Assembly: GCA_900318375.1 (NCBI GenBank)
Contig: ONKG01000035.1
Location: 1-57,683 of the forward strand
Direction: 5' to 3'
Length of the DNA stretch: 57,683 nt
Source: an uncultured Lachnospiraceae bacterium
Lineage (GTDB): Bacteria; Bacillota; Clostridia; Lachnospirales; Lachnospiraceae
Part shown: positions 18,707-27,504 of the stretch, in pieces
How positions within the stretch are numbered: position 1 is the stretch's first letter
How the letters are laid out: each line of letters opens with the position of its first letter
The notes under the pieces: model-generated
Databases searched by the model: none
Seen by the model: the letters and a program-made list of their open reading frames with translations, nothing else
What the model was told of the DNA's origin: nothing
Program-made: the position numbers and the translations under genes

Positions 18707-18800
18707 ACAGCGAGAGCGCGCCCGGCGCGGAGCAGTACGTAGTTTATTCACACATGATTATCGACAAAAAGACATAACCGCATGTAAGGAAAAACAGCGA

Positions 18801-18866
18801 GCCGGATGTATTCAAGTGCCATGACTGCAAATGCCATGCCTGCATGAGCAATTGCAGACATCCGGC
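18801..18866. other. Inverted repeat in the polC downstream gap
   Basis: In the 220-bp gap after polC, GCCGGATGT (18801-18809) pairs with ACATCCGGC (18858-18866). The loop holds imperfect repeats of TGCCATG and TGCA. A run of seven T lies about 15 bases after the stem, so it could act as a weak terminator for the pyrH-polC transcript or as a leader structure of the following gene. Confidence 0.4.
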
Positions 18867-18926
18867 GAGTCTTCAAACATTTTTTTGATCCAAACATATT
18901 ATTTACAGGAGAGGATAACCGGCAAA

Positions 18927-19682
18927 ATGAAAATCACACACGTTTACCACAGCTGCTTCCTGGTATCTCTGGAGAACAGCATCCTGCTTTTTGACTGGTA
19001 CAAGCGCAGTCTGCCGGAGCTCCCGGCGGACAAAAAGCTGTACGTCTTTTGTTCCCATGCCCACGGGGACCACTATAACCCTCAGATCTGGGACCTTCAG
19101 AAGACGCATCCGGATGTCACATATATTCTGGATGAGGGAATTGAAGACGCGGCAAAGCATCCGGAAGCAGATGTTGTCACTGTCCGTCCCCGCGAAACAT
19201 ATCTGATCCCCTCCGACGGGAAAGGTCCTGCCTCTGTCAGGATCATCACCCTGGAGTCCACGGACATGGGCGTAGCTTTTTATATCGAAGCGGAAGGAAA
19301 GCGTATTTACCATGCCGGAGACCTCAATGTCTGGTTCTGGAACGATGAGCCCATGGAGGACAATATTGCTTCCGAGAAAAAATGCCGCGGCGAAATGCAG
19401 TATCTGGCCGACAGGATCCGGGAGGAAAACTCCCGGCAGGGTGAAGAGAAGGAACTGCCGGACCTGCTGGATGCAGCCTTCGTCCCGCTTGACCCTCGTC
19501 TGGAGGAGCACGCGCCCCGCTGTATCGCGGCCTTTATGGAGATTCTCGGCGCGAAGTATGTCTTCCCCATGCATTACTGGAGCCGCCTTGCGGAGACCAG
19601 GGAATATCTGAAAGACCCCCGCATCGAAAAATACGCCGCCCGCCTCCTGTTTGATCAGGAAGTGTCAATCAGCGGAGATTGA
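18927..19682 (+). CDS. Metallo-beta-lactamase-fold hydrolase
   Basis: A 251-residue protein of the UlaG-like metallo-hydrolase group. The metal-binding motif is SHAHGDHYNP, and later ligands are in YHAGDLNVW and the C-terminal FPMHYW. The start MKITHVYHSCFLVSLENSILLFDW is the usual beta-strand pair with a His of such enzymes. The ATG follows AGGAGAGG. Substrate is not predictable; relatives hydrolyse lactones, phosphodiesters or nucleotides. It is a single gene between polC and the convergent tmRNA gene, ending 54 bp before a bidirectional terminator. Confidence 0.8.
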   Translation: MKITHVYHSCFLVSLENSILLFDWYKRSLPELPADKKLYVFCSHAHGDHYNPQIWDLQKTHPDVTYILDEGIEDAAKHPEADVVTVRPRETYLIPSDGKGPASVRIITLESTDMGVAFYIEAEGKRIYHAGDLNVWFWNDEPMEDNIASEKKCRGEMQYLADRIREENSRQGEEKELPDLLDAAFVPLDPRLEEHAPRCIAAFMEILGAKYVFPMHYWSRLAETREYLKDPRIEKYAARLLFDQEVSISGD

Positions 19683-19736
19683 AGTGCGGACTGCAGTCAT
19701 AACGGCACCGGATCGTGAAACACTTTGAAAAGGTAT

Positions 19737-19778
19737 AAAAAAACCGGAACCCGTCAATGTGACGGATTCCGGTTTTTT
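19737..19778. terminator. Bidirectional terminator between metallo-hydrolase gene and ssrA
   Basis: A 15-bp stem with one mismatch, AACCGGAACCCGTCA (19742-19756) and TGACGGATTCCGGTT (19760-19774), is flanked by A7 on one side and T6 on the other. It can terminate the plus-strand hydrolase transcript and the minus-strand tmRNA precursor. The tmRNA 3' end lies three bases away. Confidence 0.9.
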
Positions 19779-19780
19779 CG

Positions 19781-20067
19781 TGGATTAGGCGGGAATCGAA
19801 CCCGCGTCCAAAAGCCCATCCAATGTACTTCTACGATCATATCCTGTTCTTGCGGACAAGTCCAATTCCCGCATCCGGCGAGAGAACAGTCAATCTGGCC
19901 GGTTTGGTAGCTTCATCATACGCCCATAGCCGCAAAGCTTAAGCCATGTCGTTTCCCGCTTTCAGTGCTACTCTATCGTTAGCGTTTATATTTAGATTTG
20001 CCGTTTAACGCTCGGCTCCGGATCGCTTCTCCACCTTCAAGACCCCTGTCGAAACCTTTACTAACCC
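19781..20067 (-). ncRNA. ssrA: Transfer-messenger RNA (tmRNA)
   Basis: The minus strand ends with a tRNA-like T arm (GCGGG-TTCGATT-CCCGC) and the acceptor strand CTAATCC-A. The 5' end GGGTTAG pairs with it, giving a G-U pair at position 3, the alanine identity element. The conserved TTTCGACAGGGG follows the 5' acceptor strand. CCA is not encoded. The tag frame after TATAAAC starts at a GCT resume codon and reads ANDRVALKAGNDMA before TAA; the other frames close at once. tmRNA rescues stalled ribosomes and tags the nascent chain for proteolysis. The mature length of about 287 nt before CCA is short compared with the usual 350 nt, and the tag end is unusual. Boundaries come from acceptor pairing only. 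Confidence 0.93.
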
Positions 20068-20086
20068 ATAAAGAAGATCAACAGAC

Positions 20087-20142
20087 CTGATGGCGGCAGT
20101 CTGCTGCGCCTACCCGATCGGATTTGCGGCAGACCGCATCAG
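20087..20142 (-). other. Hairpin in the ssrA 5' leader
   Basis: Between the predicted transcription start (near 20157) and the mature tmRNA 5' end lie about 90 nt. Within them CTGATG-CGG-TCTGC can pair with GCAGA-CTG-CCG-C-CATCAG, giving a bulged stem of about 14 bp. It may help processing by RNase P or another nuclease. No coding sequence is seen here. Confidence 0.5.
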
Positions 20143-20162
20143 CTGTTTGTATCTGTTTTCAT

Positions 20163-20191
20163 AGTATACGTCTAAAAAAAGCCAAAATCAA
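20163..20191 (-). promoter_or_regulatory. Sigma-A promoter of ssrA
   Basis: On the minus strand TTGATT (20191-20186), a 17-bp spacer and TATACT (20168-20163) form a good promoter. The spacer contains seven T. It lies back to back with a TATAAT (20203-20208) pointing toward the lipoprotein gene. Confidence 0.75.
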
Positions 20192-20301
20192 TAGCTTTGC
20201 AGTATAATAAAATATGGCATAATAGGAAGGGATTTGTGTAAAGCAGACAAAGCATCTATATGTTGATGGGATTTATCAGACCCAGAAAGGAGATTAGTAA
20301 T

Positions 20302-21534
20302 ATGAGCAGGACATTGTATTGGTGGAAAAAAACAGCAATATGCGTAGTTCTCTGCATGATCTTTTCCCTGACTGCATGCGGAGGATCACAGAACAGCACG
20401 TCATCCCAGCCGGCCGCTGAAAAAGACGCGCAGACTGGTGCGGATGAAAAGGAAACAACGGCTCCCGATGCCGGAGAGAATGACGGGGCAGGTGATACAG
20501 CCGATCAGGAGGCTGCAGCTGATGCGTCTGTGGCTCAGGAGGAGGCTGCAGCTGATGCGACAGCAGGTCAGGAGACAGCGGCTTCCGATGCGACTGCAGC
20601 CGATGCTGCGGTAGAGACTGCCGCTCCCGAAGAGACTCCGGATTACGCCAACCAGGAGAACTGGGCATATTTTGCGATCGGCGAAGACAAAAATGTCGAT
20701 CTGTTTCTGATCTGCCCGACCGTGGATATGAGAGATGAATATAATATGTCCATGGATGATGAGGAAGTAAAGCAGAGCTTCTCCGGTGCTTTAAATATGG
20801 AACGCGGTATTTATGAAGACGATACCAGAATGTTTGCGCCCTATTATCGTCAGGCGGCTATGAAAGTCTATGATCTGAGCGCTGAGGAACGCGAACCCTA
20901 TATGGAAATTGCTTATAAAGATGTCTCAGCGGCTTTTGCCTGGTACCTCGAAAATGAAAACGAGGGCAGGCCTCTGATCATTGCCGGCTTTTCCCAGGGT
21001 GCGGATCTCTGCTATCGCCTGATGGAAGAGTATTTCGGCAAGGGAGAACTGGATGACCGGCTCGTCGCCGTGTATGCCATCGGCTGGCCCATGACACAGG
21101 AGATGACAGAGCAGTACCCGCAGATCAAGCCTGCGGCCGCTGAAGACGACACTGGTGTTGTCGTCAGCTTTGACTGCGAATCACCGGAGCTTGAGGGAAC
21201 GTTTATCAATCCAGCGGATCAGAAGGTGATCTCCATCAATCCTCTGAACTGGAAGGCGGACAGCACACCTGCCGACAAGTCTTTGAATAAAGGTGCCTGC
21301 TTTACCAGCTACAGCGGCAAGATCAAGCAGGAAGTGGCAGAGCTCTGCGGCTGCTATATTGACGAGGAACGCGGAGTACTCAAGGTCACGGATGTTACTC
21401 CTGCGGATTATCCGCCCATTCTCGCTATTCTTCCGGAGGGTTCCTATCATCTGTATGACTATCAGTTTTTCTTCAGAAATCTGCAGGAGAATGTAAATGT
21501 GCGTGTCAACCACTATCTGGAAAGTCATCAGTAA
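20302..21534 (+). CDS. Surface lipoprotein with DUF3089-like alpha/beta-hydrolase domain
   Basis: A 410-residue predicted lipoprotein. The N terminus has a charged start, a hydrophobic stretch and the lipobox LTAC-GG, so it should be lipid-anchored outside the membrane. Residues about 30-125 are an Ala/Glu/Asp-rich linker with imperfect repeats of EEAAADATA. The rest resembles the DUF3089 group of alpha/beta hydrolases: WAYFAIGEDKNVDLFLICPTVD, a nucleophile elbow IIAGFSQGADL and a Tyr/His-rich C terminus ending LYDYQFFFRNLQENVNVRV. The substrate is unknown. The ATG follows AAAGGAGA. An alpha/beta hydrolase gene starts 36 bp later with its own ribosome site, suggesting a two-gene transcript. 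Confidence 0.75.
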   Translation: MSRTLYWWKKTAICVVLCMIFSLTACGGSQNSTSSQPAAEKDAQTGADEKETTAPDAGENDGAGDTADQEAAADASVAQEEAAADATAGQETAASDATAADAAVETAAPEETPDYANQENWAYFAIGEDKNVDLFLICPTVDMRDEYNMSMDDEEVKQSFSGALNMERGIYEDDTRMFAPYYRQAAMKVYDLSAEEREPYMEIAYKDVSAAFAWYLENENEGRPLIIAGFSQGADLCYRLMEEYFGKGELDDRLVAVYAIGWPMTQEMTEQYPQIKPAAAEDDTGVVVSFDCESPELEGTFINPADQKVISINPLNWKADSTPADKSLNKGACFTSYSGKIKQEVAELCGCYIDEERGVLKVTDVTPADYPPILAILPEGSYHLYDYQFFFRNLQENVNVRVNHYLESHQ

Positions 21535-21570
21535 TTTATCATATTTGTTTATGAGGAGGCAGCAGCAGGT

Positions 21571-22263
21571 ATGAGTCAGTATGAGGCTTCTCATGTAATA
21601 GAGGTGAATGGAGTAAGTCTCCATTATGCCGCAGAGGGAGAGGGCAGACCGGTTCTTCTGGTACACGGAAACGGCGAGGACCATAATCTTTTCGAGGTGG
21701 AGATCGAACAGCTTGTCGATGCCGGCTTCCGGGTCTATGCGCCCGACTCGAGAGGACAAGGCGCCAACGAACCTCTCGATGAATACCATTTTGATGATAT
21801 GGCGGAGGATATGTACCAGTTCATCATGGCTTTGGGCCTTGAAAAACCGGCTTTCTACGGACACAGTGACGGCGGGATCATCGGGCTTTTGCTGGAAATA
21901 AACCATCCGGGTACACTGGGGATCATGGCTGTCAGCGGGACCAATCTGGAGCCGGAAGGGGTCGAGGAGCCTTTTCTTGAAGAATGCATACAGATCTATG
22001 AAGAAGAACAGGACCCTCTGGTCACACTGATGCTGACCGAGCCCCATATCGATCCCTGCTCTCTGGAAAGGATCACGATCCCCGTGCTTGTCACGGTGGG
22101 CGAGTTTGACCTTATCCTCTGGAGCGAGACAGAACGTATTGTCGAAAACCTTCCGGACGCGGAACTCGTGATCGTGGATGGGGAGGACCACGGAAGCTAC
22201 ATTGATGGAAGCGAGATCATGGGAGAACTGCTTCTTGACTTTTTTGAAAGAAGATGGAATTGA
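21571..22263 (+). CDS. Alpha/beta-fold hydrolase
   Basis: A 230-residue cytoplasmic hydrolase. It shows the oxyanion segment LLVHGNGED, the strand APDSRGQGAN, a nucleophile elbow AFYGHSDGG with the Ser, a probable acid in TVGEFDLIL and the catalytic His in GEDHGSYID. There is no signal peptide. The ATG follows GAGGAGG. Its position directly after the lipoprotein hydrolase gene suggests co-transcription. Substrate cannot be told from sequence. Confidence 0.85.
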   Translation: MSQYEASHVIEVNGVSLHYAAEGEGRPVLLVHGNGEDHNLFEVEIEQLVDAGFRVYAPDSRGQGANEPLDEYHFDDMAEDMYQFIMALGLEKPAFYGHSDGGIIGLLLEINHPGTLGIMAVSGTNLEPEGVEEPFLEECIQIYEEEQDPLVTLMLTEPHIDPCSLERITIPVLVTVGEFDLILWSETERIVENLPDAELVIVDGEDHGSYIDGSEIMGELLLDFFERRWN

Positions 22264-22303
22264 TTCCTGCAGGTTTTCTTAATAGTATTATTTGGCCGAA
22301 CTG

Positions 22304-22312
22304 TGATATAAT
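22304..22312 (+). promoter_or_regulatory. Extended -10 promoter for dapA
   Basis: The element TG-A-TATAAT (22304-22312) lies about 108 bp upstream of dapA. The -35 region is weak (AGTATT at 17 bp), which an extended -10 can offset. Confidence 0.55.
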
Positions 22313-22419
22313 GTAGCTGTTGTGCTGCAGATCTTTTACAGCGTTATTATTTACACAGCAGATCGAATGCTCTGCATGAAACCATGCTGTTTATATCATA
22401 GTTGAGGAGGATAAACCAT

Positions 22420-23304
22420 ATGTCTATCTTTAAAGGATCCGGTGTAGCGCTTGTCACACCTATGAAGGAAAACGGAGAGATCAATTACGATTCACTGGAG
22501 AGGCTGATCGAGGACCAGATCAAAAACGGCACGGATGCCCTGGTCGTTGTCGGCACATCCGGCGAGGCTCCGACACTGGATGATCCGGAGCATCTGGAAG
22601 CGATTCGTTTTTCGGCAGAGGTGACGAAGGGCAGGATTCCTGTAGTCGCAGGAACCGGTTCCAATAATACAGCCCATGCAGTCATGATGTCCGAAGAGGC
22701 GGAGAAGCTGGGAGCCGACGGCCTTCTGCTTGTCACACCTTATTACAACAAGGCCACACAGGACGGCCTCTATCAGCATTACCGCACGATCGCGTCAGCG
22801 ACAAAGCTCCCCTGCATCGTCTACAACGTTCCTTCCAGGACGGGAACCAATATCCTGCCCGAGACCATGGCCAGACTTGTCAAGGACCAGCCCAACATCG
22901 CAGCAATCAAGGAAGCGACCGGCAATATCAGCCAGGTGGCCAAACTGGCCAGCCTCGTTGACGGAAAGATCGATATTTATTCCGGCAACGATGACCAGAT
23001 CGTGCCCCTCTGTTCCCTGGGCGGCTCGGGTGTCATTTCCGTCCTTGCCAATGTTGCGCCCCGTCAGACGCATGACCTTGTCATGCACTGCCTGGAGGGC
23101 AGATACGAGGAGGCCAAAAAGCTCCAGCTCAAGGCCCTTCCCCTGATCGACCAGCTCTTCATTGAGGTCAATCCGATCCCTGTCAAGGCTGCCCTCAATA
23201 TGCAGGGCTTCGATGTGGGTTCTCCCAGACTTCCTCTGACCGAACTGACAGATGCCCACAAGGAATCTCTGCGCAGGGCTATGATCGAATTCGGATGCCT
23301 TTGA
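22420..23304 (+). CDS. dapA: 4-hydroxy-tetrahydrodipicolinate synthase
   Basis: A 294-residue DapA, the TIM-barrel aldolase that condenses pyruvate and aspartate semialdehyde in the lysine/diaminopimelate pathway, needed for peptidoglycan. Motifs: VVVGTSGEAPTLDDPEH, VTPYYNKATQDGLYQHY, IVYNVPSRTG with the catalytic Tyr, and AAIKEATGN with the Schiff-base Lys. The barrel ends with YSGNDDQIVPLCSLGGSGVISV. Length is standard. The ATG directly follows GAGGAGGATAAACCAT; an in-frame TTG further upstream would overlap this site. It appears monocistronic, with its own promoter and terminator. Confidence 0.97.
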   Translation: MSIFKGSGVALVTPMKENGEINYDSLERLIEDQIKNGTDALVVVGTSGEAPTLDDPEHLEAIRFSAEVTKGRIPVVAGTGSNNTAHAVMMSEEAEKLGADGLLLVTPYYNKATQDGLYQHYRTIASATKLPCIVYNVPSRTGTNILPETMARLVKDQPNIAAIKEATGNISQVAKLASLVDGKIDIYSGNDDQIVPLCSLGGSGVISVLANVAPRQTHDLVMHCLEGRYEEAKKLQLKALPLIDQLFIEVNPIPVKAALNMQGFDVGSPRLPLTELTDAHKESLRRAMIEFGCL

Positions 23305-23365
23305 TCTGCAGTAGAAATCCCAAAAACAGGAGAGGCCGTGCTGTCTCTGTCATATGACAACAAAA

Positions 23366-23404
23366 AAATGCCGGAAGCATGTGAGATGTTTTCCGGCATT
23401 TTTT
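23366..23404. terminator. Bidirectional terminator after dapA
   Basis: The stem AAATGCCGGAA (23366-23376) and TTCCGGCATTT (23390-23400 and on) has A7 upstream and T6 downstream. It separates dapA from the convergent acetyltransferase gene. Confidence 0.9.
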
Positions 23405-23518
23405 ATGGCAGTGGATCGGCTAACGTTGATTATCATTAAAGTTGATCATCATTAAACGGTAGAAATTTCATGATGTATTGGAGTTCTTTTTCCGGTATGG
23501 AGGAATCCATGCCAGGGA

Positions 23519-24106
23519 TCAAATCCGGTCGCCGCTTTTCACCGGACGAACCACGCGGCAGGGAACCCCCAGGGCAAGGACATCCGGCGGAATATCGCGT
23601 GTCACGACACTTCCGGCCCCGATCACGGAATTATCACCGATAGTGACACCCGGCAGGATGGTCACGCCGGCGGTGATCCAGCAGTTTCTGCCGATCCGGA
23701 CAGGAAGGTTGTACTGCAGGCCTGATCCGCTGCGAAGTGCGGGATCAATGGGGTGGGATGCGGCAGTAATGGTGACATTGGGGCCGATCATTGTGTTGTC
23801 CCCCACATAGATGTGGGTGTCATCGACAAGGGTCAGATTGAAATTGACATAGATGTTCCGGCCGAAATGCACATGCGCGCCGCCCCAGTTGGCGTGAAAG
23901 GGCGGCTCGATCCAGCAGCCCTCGCCGACTTCAGCGAGCATCTCTTTCAGAAGGGCCAGCCGCCTGGCTGTCTCTGAAGGCCGGGTGTTATTGAAATCAT
24001 ATATGGCATCCAGATGACGGCTCTGGATTTCGAGAAGGGCGGGATCTCCCGAATCATAGAGTTCACCGGAATGAAGCACTGCAGTTATTTCAGAGAGTTC
24101 GTTCAT
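23519..24106 (-). CDS. Maltose/galactoside O-acetyltransferase-like hexapeptide enzyme
   Basis: A 195-residue left-handed beta-helix acetyltransferase of the Maa/LacA/NodL type, which acetylates sugar hydroxyls with acetyl-CoA. The N-terminal helical Mac domain (LHSGELYDSGDPALLEIQ) is followed by hexapeptide repeats, including VGDNTMIGPNVTI, IGRNCWITAGVTILPGVTIG and NSVIGAGSVVTRDIPP. The catalytic His is probably in TITAASHPIDP. The start follows GAGGT on the minus strand. It is convergent with dapA and divergent from the RNA methyltransferase gene. The true sugar acceptor cannot be told. Confidence 0.9.
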   Translation of the reverse strand: MNELSEITAVLHSGELYDSGDPALLEIQSRHLDAIYDFNNTRPSETARRLALLKEMLAEVGEGCWIEPPFHANWGGAHVHFGRNIYVNFNLTLVDDTHIYVGDNTMIGPNVTITAASHPIDPALRSGSGLQYNLPVRIGRNCWITAGVTILPGVTIGDNSVIGAGSVVTRDIPPDVLALGVPCRVVRPVKSGDRI

Positions 24107-24210
24107 ATTTGACCTCGTGGTTATCAGCGGATACTGTATTGCTGTTACTTGTCAGTATCCAGAATAGCATTGAAAAAATTAAACGGCTATATCCCAATGT
24201 CGATTATATC

Positions 24211-24219
24211 TGTTATAAT
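24211..24219 (+). promoter_or_regulatory. Extended -10 promoter for the RNA methyltransferase gene
   Basis: TG-T-TATAAT ends 56 bp before the start codon, in the divergent gap to the acetyltransferase gene. No clear -35 is visible at 17 bp. Confidence 0.5.
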
Positions 24220-24275
24220 CATCGGATAATTGTTTTTTGGGAGATTTACTGACTGATCTGATTGGAGAAATATAA

Positions 24276-25808
24276 ATGAAAAAAGGCGAGATTCTGGAAG
24301 GAATCGTGACCCGGGTGGACTATCCCGGAAAGGGTGTTGTGGAAACGCCGGAAGGAATATGTATCGTCAAAAATGTGCTGCCGGGGCAGAGGGTTTCTCT
24401 CCGTGTTTCCAAAAAGCGCCGCGGCAAAGCCGAGGGAACACTGCAGGAGGTTCTTGAGAAGGCGCCTGCAGAGCGCACTGCGCCCTGTCCTCATTTCGGA
24501 AAGTGCGGGGGATGCATGTATCTGAACCTGCCTTTTGCGGAGGAGCTGGAACTGAAGTGTTCTCAGGTGCAGCGCCTTCTGGAAGGCGCCATGGCACAGG
24601 CGGCACAGCTTTCGGGCGTGCCGGAAGAGGAGCTGGAAGTCTCGAAATGGTTCGAAGGTATCAAGCCAAGTCCGCAGGAATATGAATACCGCAACAAGAT
24701 GGAATATACCTTCGGGGATGAATATAAAGACGGCCCCCTTGCTCTTGGCATGCATAAGCGGGGCGGCTTTTATGACATCGTAACGGTCGACGGCTGCCGG
24801 ATCACAGATCCCGATTTTTCCCTGATCCTGCGTACGACACTGCGGTATTTTGCTGAGACAGATTTTTCTGAGGCTTTTCAGAATACACAGAATGCATCTG
24901 AGGAGACAGACTCTTCCGATTATACAGATCATACGGCAGAAGAAAAAAGCGGAAAGCTGCCATTTTACCACCGCCTTCGGCATACCGGCTATCTGCGCCA
25001 CCTGCTTGTGCGCAAGGCTGCCTTTACCGGCGAGATTCTGGTAGACCTTGTGACGACGACACAGCTGCAGCCTGATCTTTCCGGTTTTGCCGGGAAGCTC
25101 GTCGGACTGCAGGAGAGAGGACTTTTGAAGGGAAGCTTTGCCGGTATCCTTCACACAAAGAATGATTCCCTTGCAGATGTGGTTGCGGACCAGGGAACGG
25201 AGATCCTGTACGGAAAAGACTTCTTTACGGAGGAACTTCTCGGGCTCCGGTTTAATGTCACTCCTTTTTCTTTTTTCCAGACCAACAGTCACGGCGCGGA
25301 GGTACTTTACGACACTGCGAGGAGTTTCCTTTCCGAGGGGACCATGGCCGGAAAAGAGAAGGGGATAGTCTATGATCTCTACAGCGGAACAGGCACGATC
25401 GCTCAGCTCATGGCGCCCACGGCTAAAAAAGTCATCGGCGTAGAAATTGTGGAAGAGGCTGTTGAAGCCGCCAGAATCAATGCAAAAAGGAATGGACTGA
25501 CTAACTGCTCTTTTCTCGCAGGAGATGTTTTCAAGGTCCTCGATACGATCGGGGAAAAGCCTGACACGATCATTCTCGACCCGCCCCGCGACGGAATTCA
25601 TCCCAAAGCTCTGCCCCGCATCCTGTCCTACGGCGTCGAAAATATTCTCTATATATCCTGTAAGCCCACAAGCCTTGCGCGTGACCTGCCGGCCTTTGTC
25701 GCGGCCGGATACCGTCCTGTCAGAGGAGTCTGTGTCGATCAGTTCCCCTGGACGAGCAGTGTTGAGACTGTGTGCCTCCTGAGCAGAGACAAAGATGACC
25801 GGGAATAA
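24276..25808 (+). CDS. RumA/TrmA-family RNA m5U methyltransferase
   Basis: A 510-residue class I SAM-dependent RNA uridine-5-methyltransferase, related to RlmCD/RlmD. An N-terminal TRAM domain (1-60) is followed by an iron-sulfur cysteine set, CPHFGKCGGCMY, with the fourth Cys before or after this cluster. A central domain includes an acidic insertion near residue 205-225 (TQNASEETDSSD). The SAM site reads VYDLYSGTGTIAQLMA, then IGVEIVEEAVEAARINA, TIILDPPRDGIHPK, and the catalytic Cys in LYISCKPTSLARD. It would methylate 23S rRNA uridines such as U747/U1939 or a tRNA; which one cannot be decided by eye. Single gene. Confidence 0.92.
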   Translation: MKKGEILEGIVTRVDYPGKGVVETPEGICIVKNVLPGQRVSLRVSKKRRGKAEGTLQEVLEKAPAERTAPCPHFGKCGGCMYLNLPFAEELELKCSQVQRLLEGAMAQAAQLSGVPEEELEVSKWFEGIKPSPQEYEYRNKMEYTFGDEYKDGPLALGMHKRGGFYDIVTVDGCRITDPDFSLILRTTLRYFAETDFSEAFQNTQNASEETDSSDYTDHTAEEKSGKLPFYHRLRHTGYLRHLLVRKAAFTGEILVDLVTTTQLQPDLSGFAGKLVGLQERGLLKGSFAGILHTKNDSLADVVADQGTEILYGKDFFTEELLGLRFNVTPFSFFQTNSHGAEVLYDTARSFLSEGTMAGKEKGIVYDLYSGTGTIAQLMAPTAKKVIGVEIVEEAVEAARINAKRNGLTNCSFLAGDVFKVLDTIGEKPDTIILDPPRDGIHPKALPRILSYGVENILYISCKPTSLARDLPAFVAAGYRPVRGVCVDQFPWTSSVETVCLLSRDKDDRE

Positions 25809-25998
25809 AGACAGAAAGTCTTGGAACTGCAATCAGGAATATAGTCAGAGTATCTTAGAACTGCAAGCAGGGAATCGAAAGCGGATCTTAATATATGTAC
25901 AATTTCCGGAAATGAGCGGAGGCGCAAATGCGTTGTGACAAAGTTGTGAAGACTGCGTGATGTCTCTGTGATGACTTACAAAATATGACTGGCCGGAA

Positions 25999-26027
25999 TT
26001 GACAAACGGCTTTGTCTTTCGTATTAT
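25999..26027 (+). promoter_or_regulatory. Strong sigma-A promoter of the BMP operon
   Basis: TTGACA (25999-26004), a 17-bp spacer and TATTAT (26022-26027) match the consensus closely. The leader of about 78 nt contains a small stem CTGCGG (26056-26061) with CCGCAG just before the start region. No known purine riboswitch core was found. The remainder of the 303-bp gap holds nothing recognisable. Confidence 0.8.
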
Positions 26028-26111
26028 AAAAATTCCTGAAAATTTATTTTCATAACTGCGGTAAGACAAGAGGACGTCAGCCTTTCCGCAGAAATTAAAT
26101 GGAGGAAAAAA

Positions 26112-27386
26112 ATGAAAAAGACACTGAGTATTGTACTCGCACTGATTCTTGCCATGGGCATTCTGGCAGGCTGCGGTGGCGGCGGCAGCGTCACAAAGCC
26201 CGAACAGCCCGATAATCCTGATATTGCAAATACCGGGGAAGAGGTCGGAGACGATGATTATCTGCCTGCAAGCGATATCAAGGTCGGCTTTATCATGCTG
26301 CATGATGAGAACTCCACCTATGACAATAACTTCATCACAGCTGCAAAGGAAGTATGCAAGAAGCTTGAAATCAGCGACGAAAACTGCATCATCAAGACCA
26401 ATATTCCTGAAGGTCAGGAGTGTTATGATACTGCATGCGACCTGGCTGATGCCGGCTGCAACATCATCTTTGCGGACTCCTTCGGCCATGAGGATTTCAT
26501 GATCCAGGCTGCCAAGGAATTCCCTGAAGTCGAGTTCTGCCACGCGACAGGCACCAAGGCTCATACCGAGGAACTTCCCAACTATCACAACGCGTTTGCC
26601 TCCATCTATGAAGGCCGTTATCTTGCAGGCGTTGCTGCAGGCATGAAGCTCAACCAGATGATCGAAAACGGCGATATCAAGGAAGACGAAGCCAAGATCG
26701 GTTATGTCGGCGCTTATACCTATGCAGAGGTTATTTCCGGCTACACATCCTTCTTCCTGGGTGCCCGCTCCATGTGCCCTTCCGCTACCATGGAAGTTAC
26801 CTTCACTGGTTCCTGGTATGATGAGACTGCTGAAAAAGAAGCGGCCAACAAGCTGATCAACAACGGCTGTGTCCTGATCAGCCAGCATGCTGACTCCATG
26901 GGCGCTCCTACTGCCTGTGAGCAGGCCGGTGTTCCCGATGTTTCCTACAACGGTTCCACCATTTCAGCATGCCCTAATACCTTTATTGTTTCTTCCAGGA
27001 TCAACTGGGAGCCCTATTATGAGTATGCTATCACTGCAGTTGCTGCAGGTGAAGAGTTTGAGCCTGACTGGACCGGAAATATCAGCACCGGTTCTGTCGT
27101 TCTGACCGAAGTCAACGAGAAGGTCGCAGCCCCCGGCACAGCTGAAAAGATCGAGGAGATCAAACAGCAGCTTGTAGACCAGAAAATCTATGTATTTGAT
27201 ACCACCAAGTTCACTGTTGATGGCAAGAATCTTGATTCCTACATGGCAGATGTTGACACAGATCCGAACTATGAAGGCGATACAGAAGCAATCTATGATG
27301 GCTTCTTCCATGAGTCCGAGGACCGCAGTGCTCCGTATTTCGACCTGAAAATCGATGGAATTACACTTCTGGATACAAAACAGTGA
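26112..27386 (+). CDS. BMP-family nucleoside-binding lipoprotein
   Basis: A 424-residue substrate-binding lipoprotein of the basic membrane protein (PnrA/BmpA) family. The signal peptide ends with ILAGC-GGGG. The mature domain shows the family pattern: KVGFIMLHDENSTYDNNF, IIFADSFGHEDFM, FCHATGTKAHTEELPNYHNAFASIYEGRYLAGVAAGM and IGYVGAYTYAEVISGYTSFFLGAR. Known members bind purine nucleosides for ABC import. It is the first gene of an operon with an ATPase and two permeases. The ATG follows GGAGG. A hairpin after this gene probably raises its level relative to the transporter. Confidence 0.93.
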   Translation: MKKTLSIVLALILAMGILAGCGGGGSVTKPEQPDNPDIANTGEEVGDDDYLPASDIKVGFIMLHDENSTYDNNFITAAKEVCKKLEISDENCIIKTNIPEGQECYDTACDLADAGCNIIFADSFGHEDFMIQAAKEFPEVEFCHATGTKAHTEELPNYHNAFASIYEGRYLAGVAAGMKLNQMIENGDIKEDEAKIGYVGAYTYAEVISGYTSFFLGARSMCPSATMEVTFTGSWYDETAEKEAANKLINNGCVLISQHADSMGAPTACEQAGVPDVSYNGSTISACPNTFIVSSRINWEPYYEYAITAVAAGEEFEPDWTGNISTGSVVLTEVNEKVAAPGTAEKIEEIKQQLVDQKIYVFDTTKFTVDGKNLDSYMADVDTDPNYEGDTEAIYDGFFHESEDRSAPYFDLKIDGITLLDTKQ

Positions 27387-27504
27387 TGATCCTGCTCAGG
27401 CGGGAGCATTCACTCCGGCGCGGCCGGAAGACGTAATTTTTATCTGATTTTGTGCGGGATCCGGACCTGGTCATCAGACGACTGCATATGCATGTGTTTT
27501 ATCC

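Noticed and set aside
19781-19830. Ordinary tRNA gene suggested by a T-arm sequence
   Set aside because: There is no anticodon or D arm at tRNA distance; the 5' acceptor partner is 280 nt away, as in tmRNA.
26028-26111. Purine riboswitch before the nucleoside transporter
   Set aside because: The leader is short with one 6-bp stem and lacks the conserved three-way junction sequences.
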